Position numbers and translations under genes: made by a program
The notes under the pieces: model-generated
Database searches by the model: none
Told to the model about the DNA's origin: nothing
The model's input: the letters and a program-made list of their open reading frames with translations, nothing else
Shown here: in pieces, positions 31,921 to 38,310 of the stretch
Position numbering within the stretch: the first letter of the stretch is position 1
Layout: each line of letters opens with the position of its first letter
NCBI GenBank assembly: GCA_050692055.1
Contig: JBOGTC010000115.1
Coordinates: 1-38,310, forward strand
Direction: 5' to 3'
DNA length: 38,310 bases
Source of the DNA: JBOGTC01 sp050692055
GTDB taxonomy: Bacteria > Chloroflexota > Limnocylindria > QHBO01

Positions 31921-32841
31921 GGCCCTGGTCTCCTCGACCAGACCAGGTCTTGCGGGATCACCGCGGCGGCGCGGATGACGCAGGAAGGGGCTGTCGGGTG
32001 CTCGCGCCTGCGGGCCGAGCTCGGCGACGCGATGCCCCTCCGGATAGCTGCGATGACGCATCTCGGTCCGCAGTCGTGGTCGCCGCCGGGGTGGTGCGTG
32101 GCCGGCGATCCAACCTCGCGCCCTGAGGGCCCACGCGACGAGGCCGCGCAGGCCGGGCGGTGGATCGGGGAATCCGAAGGCGCGCAGCAGGGGCTCGTCC
32201 ATCACCGCATGGATGAATGGCCGGCCGATGCGGCGCAGTGGACGCGGCAGGAACCAGGAGAGGAACATCTCGCGCGTCGCCTCCCCGGTGCGCCGATTCG
32301 TATCGGAGTAGGTGAAATTCCGCCGTTCGTAGTCGGCGTTGAAGGCCTCGAAGCTCCAATAGTCGGTCGGGAGGTCGCGGATGTGCATGCGCCGCCCAAC
32401 CTCGCGCCAGTAGTAGAAGCCGGCCAGCTTCTCCTTCTCGGTCAGGGGCCGCCAGCCGAACCGCGCATTCCAGCGCACCGGCTCGTAGACGAAGGTCGAC
32501 AGGACGTAGAGGAAGTCGACGTTCGAGATCGCGTAGTAGCCGTGCAGGCGGTTGATCCGCCGCATCGCCGCCTTGCCATTTGGGCTGTCGTACCCGTGCT
32601 CGAGCAGCTCGCTCAGCAGGAGGTCGGTATCGTCGTAGCGCTTCTGCGGCCGCTGGCGGAACTCACCGGTGCTATCGAGCACGGCGGAGACGCTCGGCGA
32701 GCAGAACGTTCGGAAGAGGGCGAACTCGAGCGCGCGGGCCGTGTCGAACGGAAACTCCACGCAACTGCTCAGGAAGGTGATCCGAAGATGGTCTCGTTCG
32801 GGGTCCAGATGCTCGATCTCGGTGAGCACGCCGCTCGACAT
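31918..32841 (-). CDS. MpaB/DUF2236 family oxygenase-like protein
   Basis: Protein of 307 residues of the DUF2236 family, which includes fungal MpaB and latex-clearing rubber oxygenases; characterised members are heme proteins or oxygenases. Visible family segments are RPQKRYDDTDLLLSELLEHG, INRLHGYYAISNVDFLYVLS (the conserved histidine region), YEPVRWNARFGWRPLTEKEK and YYWREVGRRMHIRDLPTDYW. ATG 32841 is the first start that fits the family. No signal peptide is seen. The C-terminal 60 residues are arginine and proline rich and the stop lies in the operator of the downstream HTH gene. Substrate unknown. Confidence 0.8.
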   Translation of the reverse strand: MSSGVLTEIEHLDPERDHLRITFLSSCVEFPFDTARALEFALFRTFCSPSVSAVLDSTGEFRQRPQKRYDDTDLLLSELLEHGYDSPNGKAAMRRINRLHGYYAISNVDFLYVLSTFVYEPVRWNARFGWRPLTEKEKLAGFYYWREVGRRMHIRDLPTDYWSFEAFNADYERRNFTYSDTNRRTGEATREMFLSWFLPRPLRRIGRPFIHAVMDEPLLRAFGFPDPPPGLRGLVAWALRARGWIAGHAPPRRRPRLRTEMRHRSYPEGHRVAELGPQARAPDSPFLRHPRRRGDPARPGLVEETRA

Positions 32842-32979
32842 GTGGCCAGCATGCGCACTTTCGACCTCGCCGTCCAGAGCCCGCCAAACGGCCCGGGGTT
32901 GGGGAGAAAGTCCGCGGGGGAGGCTCCGCGGGGGCGGCCCTCCGCGGAGAACCTCCGCGCCCGCGACGACCCAGGGCGA

Positions 32980-33116
32980 TTGCATGGGATGGAGGTAACG
33001 GTGAAGAAGAGCCGCCGCGGGGGCCCATCTTCCCCGCTGGTTGCACCGGGTGAAGCAGACAGTGAAGCAGGCAGCGGAATCGGCCTCTTCTTCCCCTATA
33101 CCTCCATGTGGTGCAA
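32980..33116 (+). repeat. Type 1 palindromic repeat, copy D (137 bp)
   Basis: Begins TTGCATGGGATGGAGGTA and ends CCTCCATGTGGTGCAA. Upstream it shares GACCCAGG-CGA with copy E rather than the hairpin of copies A-C. A separate GC-rich dyad (CCGCGG repeats, about 32918-32950) precedes it. It lies between the divergent MpaB-like gene and the 33.3 kb operon. Confidence 0.9.
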
Positions 33117-33200
33117 CGATCGCCACGCGCCGCCGCAACGCGCCGCCGCCACGCGCCTCGCCCGCCCTTAACTTGGCGCGGCTTTCAAGTCCACCCACTG

Positions 33201-33266
33201 TTGACATCGGGAATACGATTCAGTTGACACGCGGTGCCCGGCGTGCCTCGTAACCTTGAACGAGGC
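33201..33266 (+). promoter_or_regulatory. Possible promoter region and hairpin before the unknown operon
   Basis: Two TTGACA hexamers (33201 and 33224) are separated by 17 bases; TACGAT lies at 33214. Then a hairpin, GCCTCGT (33245-33251) and ACGAGGC (33260-33266), precedes the first gene by 39 bases. No textbook -35/-10 pair with 17-base spacing is formed, so the exact promoter is unclear. Confidence 0.35.
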
Positions 33267-33305
33267 CCGAACGCGAATGTTGTGCGCCGGCCCAGGCGAA
33301 CGCGC

Positions 33306-34580
33306 ATGAAGTGGCTCATCCGACTGCTGCGCGGCATCCTGCTGGGTGCAGCAGAATTCCTGTTCGCGATCATCAAGATTCTTGCTCTGGTGATCGCGCT
33401 GCTCCTCACACTCCTCGCTTGGCTCTGGATGCTCATTCTGGCCATGCTTCGCGGCAAGAACCTGTTCCCGGAAGAGAAGGACGAGACCTGCGGTCAGCTG
33501 CCGGAGGCCATCGTCCGGCGCCCGGACCCGGCGATCTACAGCCAGCGGCTGCTGATGTCACAGGGCCTGCCCGTCACCTGGAACAACCCCGATATCTGGA
33601 TCGCGCCTGCGGCAAACCCGGCAGCGATAGAACCGGATTCCTACCATCTGCAGGACGACACCGATTACGTCGTTACCGTCCGCGCGCACAACGCGGGCAC
33701 GGATCCGGCGATTGGCGTTCGAGTCCGCCTCAGATATCGTCCGTGGAGCTTCAATTCACCGGACGAGCTACCCGTCGAGATCGACGCGGCGGGCAACGAG
33801 GTCGTCCGCTTCGTGAACATCCCGCCCCTGGGATCGGCCCTGGCGACGTTCGCCTGGCACACGCCGGCGGTACCGCCCGGCAGCGAGTCCAGGCACTTCT
33901 GCCTCCAGGCATCGCTCTACCACCCGATGGACACCAACACGGCGAACAACATGGGGCAGGAGAACACGAACGTCTGGCAGAGCCCGAATCCTGGACTGCC
34001 GGGTCCCGGTGACACACTCCAGGTTGACGTACCGCTGCACAACTTCAGTCGGCGCCAGCGTCGGTTCGTCTTCAGAGCGGATACGTACGCGATCGACGCC
34101 GATGATCGCGTGGAGCTTCGCCTCAAGACGACGCTCGGCCACGCAAAGCGGTCACCGGCCGAGTGGGCCGCCAGCCTCGTCCCCACCCTCCACCTGGGAC
34201 GGCAGATTGGCGCGCCCTGGACGAGGCCACGCCAGCATGAAACGCCACTGAGGCGCTCGTTGGATCGGCCCGTCTCGCCGACAAGCCGTCCGCGGTTCGT
34301 GGCGGCCAAGAATCGCTTCACGGGGTTCGAGCAGCTTCACGCCAGGATCCTTCAGGGAGACTACTCCCTGCCCGCCGGCATGGAGATCGCCGCCGATGGT
34401 GCGCCGCTGGACGAAGGGGCCGAGATCGGCCCGGGGGCGGATGGGGTGGTGCCTTTCACCGTGACCGTGCCGGCCGGGGCACAGCCCGGCGACCGATACC
34501 CGGTCAACCTCATCGCCATGACCGAGAACGGCGTGCTTGCCGGCGGCGTGACCGTGTTCGTACAGGTGCGGGAGAACTGA
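33306..34580 (+). CDS. Membrane-anchored protein with CARDB-like beta domains, unknown function
   Basis: Protein of 424 residues, first gene of a four-gene operon. The N-terminus is a long hydrophobic stretch (LIRLLRGILLGAAEFLFAII then LALVIALLLTLLAWLWMLIL) forming one or two membrane helices. A beta-sandwich region follows (DDTDYVVTVRAHNAGTDPAI, GVRVRLRYRPWSF) that ends with HPMDTNTANNMGQENTNVW, the pattern of CARDB-like adhesion domains. A second part ends in a strand-rich domain (GVVPFTVTVPAGAQPGDRYP). No catalytic motif is visible. ATG 33306 is chosen because it opens the helix; GTG 33234 in the same frame is possible. The next gene starts one base after the stop. Confidence 0.75.
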   Translation: MKWLIRLLRGILLGAAEFLFAIIKILALVIALLLTLLAWLWMLILAMLRGKNLFPEEKDETCGQLPEAIVRRPDPAIYSQRLLMSQGLPVTWNNPDIWIAPAANPAAIEPDSYHLQDDTDYVVTVRAHNAGTDPAIGVRVRLRYRPWSFNSPDELPVEIDAAGNEVVRFVNIPPLGSALATFAWHTPAVPPGSESRHFCLQASLYHPMDTNTANNMGQENTNVWQSPNPGLPGPGDTLQVDVPLHNFSRRQRRFVFRADTYAIDADDRVELRLKTTLGHAKRSPAEWAASLVPTLHLGRQIGAPWTRPRQHETPLRRSLDRPVSPTSRPRFVAAKNRFTGFEQLHARILQGDYSLPAGMEIAADGAPLDEGAEIGPGADGVVPFTVTVPAGAQPGDRYPVNLIAMTENGVLAGGVTVFVQVREN

Positions 34581-34581
34581 A

Positions 34582-35985
34582 GTGCCACGGCACATCGAGA
34601 CATTCACCAAATGCGCCGCGCCTGGTGTGGCTCGCCCGCACCAGGAGCTCGGGGGCCTGGCCGGCTTCATCATCAGCGCCTGGTACTTCAGCGGCGTGCT
34701 CACGGTGATCGGTGGTCTCGCCTTCATCGTCGGGCTCATCGTTGCGGCGGGGCCGATGGGCGCGTGCGTCGTCGGGGCCTTGATCCTGATCGCGTTGTCG
34801 GAGATCAAGCACTGGTACTACAACGAGCGGTTGCTCTGCATTCGGGACGACGAGTGCGCCGTTGGGACCGTGATCTCGGAGCCTACTGCCGCCTTCGACG
34901 GTGACCGCAAGCTGAACCTGATGCTCGCGCCGTTTACGCAGCTCGAGAGCCGGTTGCTGGCCATGGCCCACATCGACCGCAACCGCGGCATGTTGGCGAA
35001 CGCGGCGAACTTCACGGATGGCTTTCACCCGGGAGGCCCGCCAACGGTGCCGACTGCGATGCAGATGAGCGGCGACCCGACAACGTTGACGGACTATCTC
35101 GGTGCCCTTGCCGGAACCGATCCGGAGGACAGTGGCGACGACTCCAACATGTACAACCAGTCCACCATCGGTCTGGTCGACACACTGATGCTGCCCTCGA
35201 ACGTGGGCATTGACGGACAGCCGAAAGCCTTCCAGGCCCGTTTCTACCGGAAGGACTCCGCCGAGATCACCGACGGTCCCACCTTCGATGAGATACCGCA
35301 GGACTTCGATGACACAGTCGCCTGGCAGAACCCTGACCAGATGAGCACGCTGCCATTGAATCCGCAGTTCCGGTTCGACAGCGCCGTCACCGTTCCGTAT
35401 CTCCACTGCGAGATCGAGGGGAATTACATCGCCATTCTCATGGATGACTTCATCGTCGCAGTGAGTGCGTTCCTGGTGGTGTGCCTGATCCCGGGCCTCG
35501 GCCCACTGGTCGGACTCGCCGTCGGACTTCTGGCCTGGCTGATCAAGAAGTTCATCGACTGGGTCTCAGGCAACGACGGCGACGCCGCTGAGCCCGATAT
35601 CGACTGGGATGACCCCGGATTCACAGGCTATCCCGGCGTCACCGAAACCACCGGCGACGTCGTGGTTGCCCACGGTGAGTGGATCATGGACACAGAGCAC
35701 CACGAGTACTTCGAGATCCATCCGGTTCGTGCGTACTACATCGTTGCGCGCAACGCTCTGGGCGAGGATGCACCGGTCCTCCTTGACGGCAACGAGGACC
35801 AAGCCGTGGTCGGGGACAACTTCGATCCCACGCAACTGACCGCCGATGTCGTGGATGAGATCTGCGCCATCGTCACCCGCGCGGAAGCCGAGGACTCGGA
35901 TGACGTGGTGGTCGTAGAAAGCCGTCGGGCACTGTCGTTTGGCATGGATACCAAGTACGGCGGGGGCGGCCACGCCGTTAGATGA
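34582..35985 (+). CDS. Large membrane protein with an EIHP-type motif, unknown function
   Basis: Protein of 467 residues, second gene of the operon; GTG 34582 sits one base after the previous stop. A hydrophobic region at residues 25-72 (LAGFIISAWYFSGVLTVIGG, LIVAAGPMGACVVGALILIA) and another at about 285-320 (VSAFLVVCLIPGLGPLVGLA) give three to four membrane helices. Between them lies a polar domain of about 200 residues (APFTQLESRLLAMAHIDRNR). The C-terminal domain is acidic and contains AHGEWIMDTEHHEYFEIHPV; the pattern W-x-x-D-x-x-H-x(4)-E-I-H-P looks like a metal or ligand site. I do not recognise the family. Confidence 0.75.
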   Translation: MPRHIETFTKCAAPGVARPHQELGGLAGFIISAWYFSGVLTVIGGLAFIVGLIVAAGPMGACVVGALILIALSEIKHWYYNERLLCIRDDECAVGTVISEPTAAFDGDRKLNLMLAPFTQLESRLLAMAHIDRNRGMLANAANFTDGFHPGGPPTVPTAMQMSGDPTTLTDYLGALAGTDPEDSGDDSNMYNQSTIGLVDTLMLPSNVGIDGQPKAFQARFYRKDSAEITDGPTFDEIPQDFDDTVAWQNPDQMSTLPLNPQFRFDSAVTVPYLHCEIEGNYIAILMDDFIVAVSAFLVVCLIPGLGPLVGLAVGLLAWLIKKFIDWVSGNDGDAAEPDIDWDDPGFTGYPGVTETTGDVVVAHGEWIMDTEHHEYFEIHPVRAYYIVARNALGEDAPVLLDGNEDQAVVGDNFDPTQLTADVVDEICAIVTRAEAEDSDDVVVVESRRALSFGMDTKYGGGGHAVR

Positions 35986-36007
35986 AGTCGAAGCGTCAGG
36001 AGGAAGC

Positions 36008-36211
36008 ATGTTCAGCACGATCGCCCAATTACCGGCCAGGGAGATCCTCCTCCTGGAGGCCCCCGCCTTCGGCGTGGCCCTTCTGATCGCAGAGACGGCC
36101 TTCAAGTTCCGAAGTTTCTCCCTCGAGCTGATAGCGTTCCTAATCACTTGGCTCATCCTCGGCCTGGCAGCTCGGCAGGTGGCGCGCCTCGTCGGCTTTA
36201 CGCACGGCTAA
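36008..36211 (+). CDS. Small two-helix membrane protein
   Basis: Protein of 67 residues, third gene of the operon. Two hydrophobic segments (LLEAPAFGVALLIAETAF and LELIAFLITWLILGLAARQV) make it a likely membrane hairpin. ATG 36008 has AGGAGG about 5 bases upstream, so it is translated independently, 22 bases after the preceding stop. No family is recognised. It could be a subunit of a membrane complex with its neighbours. Confidence 0.68.
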   Translation: MFSTIAQLPAREILLLEAPAFGVALLIAETAFKFRSFSLELIAFLITWLILGLAARQVARLVGFTHG

Positions 36212-36269
36212 CCGCTCCCGCCGCGTTCGTCTACTCGGGCGCACAGAATCAAGGAGGAGGAGGCGCGTC

Positions 36270-36512
36270 GTGGCAGAAACGCGAATCCCGACGAGGGATC
36301 TGATCGTCATGGCTGGATCCGTATTAGTTGGAGGAGTGGTCGCCGGAGCAGTTGCAGCGCTCATCGCACGCCAGCCGGTCAAGCCATTCAGCGACTGCGA
36401 GACCAAATGCCTCCAGGATTTTCCTGACGATACCGAGAAAAGACTGAACTGCATGCTGAAGTGCGTCGCCGATGGGAATCTCGCGGTTCAGCGGGTACTT
36501 GCTGTCCAGTGA
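36270..36512 (+). CDS. Small single-pass membrane protein with twin CX3C motif
   Basis: Protein of 80 residues, fourth gene of the operon. One membrane helix (LIVMAGSVLVGGVVAGAVAA) is followed by a short cysteine-rich tail: Cys43-x3-Cys47 (DCETKCLQDF) and Cys61-x3-Cys65 (NCMLKCVADG) separated by 13 residues. Twin CX3C motifs on a helical hairpin form two disulfides in the small Tim chaperones; the same fold by convergence is possible here if the tail faces outside. GTG 36270 has GGAGGAGG 6 bases upstream. No homologue is recognised. Confidence 0.7.
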   Translation: MAETRIPTRDLIVMAGSVLVGGVVAGAVAALIARQPVKPFSDCETKCLQDFPDDTEKRLNCMLKCVADGNLAVQRVLAVQ

Positions 36513-36526
36513 TTCGTCCGGCGGCC

Positions 36527-36907
36527 TCAGCCGTGGGCGTCGCGCGGGGGTAACTGCTGCACCGCCCAGCTGTTGCCGTCGGGATCGCTGAAGTAGATGA
36601 ACGAGCCCCAGGGATGCGTGTCGATCTCGCTGGCCTCGACTCCCCGCCGGACAAGCTCGCGTCGGACGGCTTCGACGTCTTCGACGACCACCTGCAGACC
36701 CTCCTGCGACCCGGGCGCCATGTCCGTGATCCCCTGCCCCATCACGATTGAGCAGGCGGACCCCGGCGGCGTGAGCTGCACGAACCGCAGCTCATCGGTG
36801 ACCTTGTAGTCGTGGTCCGCATGGAAGCCGACCTGGTCGACGTAGAACCCCTTGGCGCGGTCGACATCGGTCACGGGAACGGCAACGAGCTCTAGCTTCA
36901 TGTCCAA
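36527..36907 (-). CDS. VOC family (glyoxalase/bleomycin-resistance-like) protein
   Basis: Protein of 126 residues with the vicinal oxygen chelate fold: MKLELVAVPVTDVDRAKGFY, VDQVGFHADHDYKV, LQVVVEDVEAVRRELVRRGV and FIYFSDPDGNSWAVQQLPP. The FSDPDGN and WAVQQ pattern is common in the family; the usual metal ligands (His, Glu) are only partly clear. TTG 36907 is favoured over ATG 36901 because AGGAGG lies 9 bases before TTG but 15 before ATG. It is convergent with the small CX3C protein gene, 14 bases apart. Role unknown. Confidence 0.87.
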   Translation of the reverse strand: MDMKLELVAVPVTDVDRAKGFYVDQVGFHADHDYKVTDELRFVQLTPPGSACSIVMGQGITDMAPGSQEGLQVVVEDVEAVRRELVRRGVEASEIDTHPWGSFIYFSDPDGNSWAVQQLPPRDAHG

Positions 36908-37061
36908 GAACGCGTACCTCCTGGGTCCCGATGGTGGCAGCGATTCCTGACTGGACCTGTCCGGATTAGCGTCGGCGTCACAGCAGTTGCAGGTAGTGCT
37001 TCACCGCCGCAACGCTCGCCACGCGAGCCCGCGGATGAGTGCTGGTTGGTAGCATCGCGAC

Positions 37062-37892
37062 GTGGATGCCAGCTTGCCCGATGCCGCGTACGACCGATAC
37101 GGCAGGGCCTACCAGCGGTGGATGGCACCGATCGTCGCTCCGTCAGCCATGCGCCTGCTTGATCGGCTCGACGGCCGGATGCGCCCCGATGCAGCGGCCG
37201 AGGTGCTCGACATCGGCACGGGCACGGGCACGCTGGCATTGGCCGCGCTCGAGCGCTGGCCAGGGGCGGTGGTGACCGGCATCGATCCGTCGCAGCTCAT
37301 GCTGCAGCTAGCGGCCGAGGCGGCTCGCACCCGTGGGACCGGCGTGGCGGAGCGCCTGCGGCTCGCGACGGGCGGCGCGGAGGATCTGCCGGTCGCGGAT
37401 GCAACGGCCGACGTCGTCCTCTCGTCGTTCGTGATCCAGCTGGTTCCAAGCCGCGCTGCGGCGCTGCGCGAGCTGTTGCGCGTCCTGCGTCCTGGCGGTA
37501 CGGCCGCGGTCCTGACCTGGCAGCAGGACGATGAGCCGTTCGAGCCGGAGGACCTGGTTCAGTCGGCGCTCGACGAGCTCGAGATCGATGTGCCACCGGA
37601 TGGCGGTGACGCGCGACCGTACACGTCGCCTGCGTCGGCCGCGGCCGAGTTCCGGCGCATCGGGTTCCGCGACGTTCAGGCCTCGCTTGAATGGCTCGAA
37701 CACCAGTTCACGCCGGCGTCGTATCTCGACGTGGTCGAGCACTGGACGCACGACGACCTCCTCGCCGGCCTCGATGCGCCCATCCGCGCAGAGGTTCGAT
37801 CACGCGTCCTGGATAAGCTCGAGCGGCTCGAGCCGGATGCGCTCTGGTGGCGGCGGCCGTTGGTCAGCGTGGTCGCGCGCCGGCCGCGCTGA
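37062..37892 (+). CDS. Class I SAM-dependent methyltransferase
   Basis: Methyltransferase of 276 residues of the UbiE/Methyltransf_11 type: YDRYGRAYQRWMAPIVAPSA, motif I AEVLDIGTGTGTLALAALER, AVVTGIDPSQLMLQLAAEA, motif IV ADATADVVLSSFVIQLVPS and ELLRVLRPGGTAAVLTWQQ. The C-terminal part may bind the substrate. GTG 37062 lies 6 bases after TAGCAT, preceded by TGG (an extended -10), so a leaderless transcript is likely; no ribosome site is present. The gene stands alone before the repeat cluster at the end of the window. Confidence 0.9.
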   Translation: MDASLPDAAYDRYGRAYQRWMAPIVAPSAMRLLDRLDGRMRPDAAAEVLDIGTGTGTLALAALERWPGAVVTGIDPSQLMLQLAAEAARTRGTGVAERLRLATGGAEDLPVADATADVVLSSFVIQLVPSRAAALRELLRVLRPGGTAAVLTWQQDDEPFEPEDLVQSALDELEIDVPPDGGDARPYTSPASAAAEFRRIGFRDVQASLEWLEHQFTPASYLDVVEHWTHDDLLAGLDAPIRAEVRSRVLDKLERLEPDALWWRRPLVSVVARRPR

Positions 37893-37968
37893 GCGGCCGC
37901 GCCGCGCATCTGTGCCATCCGCGCACCGCGCACAGGTTTTGCACCGCGCGCCGTGCGCCGTGCAGGTT

Positions 37969-38098
37969 TTGCACCGGGAGTCGCCAACTGGCGAACTTCG
38001 GGCCCCTGATTCGTGGTTCTTTGCACCCGGTGTCGCAAAGCCGGGAGGCTGAGACCGATATCGGCTCGTTCTTCTCCAGTTGCCTACTCCAGATGCAA
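37969..38098 (+). repeat. Type 2 palindromic repeat, copy G (about 130 bp)
   Basis: Begins TTGCACCGGGAGTCGCCAAC and ends with ACTCCAGATGCAA; same layout and orientation as copy F, with one extra base in the centre. A 30-base tandem duplication of CAGGTTTTGCACCG (37933 and 37963) leads into it. It lies 38 bases before type 1 copy E. Confidence 0.82.
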
Positions 38099-38136
38099 AC
38101 CCACCGAGGTGCAACCACCGAGATGACCCAGGCCGA

Positions 38137-38273
38137 TTGCATGAGATGGAGGTAACGACGAAGAAGAGCGCTTCCAAAGGCTCATCTTCCCCGCGGGTTG
38201 CATGGGGTGAAACAGACAGTGAAGCAGGCGGCAGAATCGGCCTCTTCTTCACCGATACCTCCACGTGGTGCAA
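38137..38273 (+). repeat. Type 1 palindromic repeat, copy E (137 bp)
   Basis: Begins TTGCATGAGATGGAGGTA and ends CCTCCACGTGGTGCAA. Exactly the same length as copies A-D. It directly follows a type 2 copy and shares GACCCAGG-CGA upstream with copy D. The remaining 37893-38310 sequence holds no gene. Confidence 0.9.
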
Positions 38274-38310
38274 CGCGCCCGCTCGCCCGCGTGCAAACGC
38301 GCCAGTGGCG

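Noticed and set aside
36980..37045. Minus-strand gene end reading VASVAAVKHYLQLL before a stop
   Set aside because: It could be the tail of a lost gene, but the piece is too short and matches no family I know, so I do not annotate it.
13538..38273. CRISPR array
   Set aside because: Repeats are 130-137 bp, dispersed by kilobases and separated by genes; no short regular spacers and no cas genes.
1..38310. tRNA, rRNA or riboswitch
   Set aside because: I looked for tRNA-like arms with conserved loop bases, rRNA text and known riboswitch cores and saw none.

Overview
The window looks like a chromosomal stretch of an uncultured high-GC bacterium. The gene set (small class III cyclases with a CxxC pair, UvrD2-HRDC helicase, RIO-type kinase, DUF433/DUF5615 and VapBC toxin-antitoxin pairs, ECF41 sigma factor, NarL-type two-component pair) fits Chloroflexota, or less likely Actinomycetota. 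This is inference from gene style; there is no rRNA or tRNA to settle it. Many starts lie 5-10 bases after a -10-like hexamer, which suggests frequent leaderless transcription.

Layout. 0-3 kb: end of a PadR regulator, a broken GNAT gene, and an epimerase-ECF41 sigma operon preceded by a near-perfect ECF41-type promoter. 3-10.3 kb: Phd-VapC, DoxX, UvrD2 helicase with a RelE-like toxin gene behind it, DUF2171 and HicB proteins, two truncated genes fused tail to tail (VWA protein and a second UvrD-like helicase), and a DUF433-DUF5615 pair. 10.4-13.5 kb: LysR regulator divergent from a frameshifted aldo/keto reductase, then a RIO kinase. 13.5-20.4 kb: an accessory zone with three copies of a 137-bp repeat, a CxxC-cyclase, VapBC, a three-gene nucleotidyltransferase operon, a monooxygenase-like protein, a methyltransferase with a membrane cyclase, another DUF433-DUF5615 pair, and patchwork gene debris. 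20.4-24.2 kb: a large AAA/TPR regulator broken by an amber codon and two frameshifts, and a small membrane protein. 24.4-28 kb: second repeat family, SnoaL-like protein, membrane protein, NarL-type histidine kinase and response regulator. 28-33 kb: second CxxC-cyclase, VapC remnant, secreted trypsin-like protease, secreted Ig-like protein, HTH-nucleotidyltransferase pair, MpaB-like oxygenase and a repeat copy. 33.3-36.5 kb: a four-gene operon of unrecognised membrane proteins, the best candidate for an undescribed system. 36.5-38.3 kb: VOC protein, methyltransferase, and one copy of each repeat family side by side.

Two themes run through the window. First, it is rich in toxin-antitoxin-like loci, three of which share an identical 11-base promoter element. 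Second, it carries two families of palindromic intergenic repeats, one with five copies of exactly 137 bp in the same orientation. Several genes carry one- or two-base lesions, mostly at homopolymers, so part of the apparent decay could be sequencing error.
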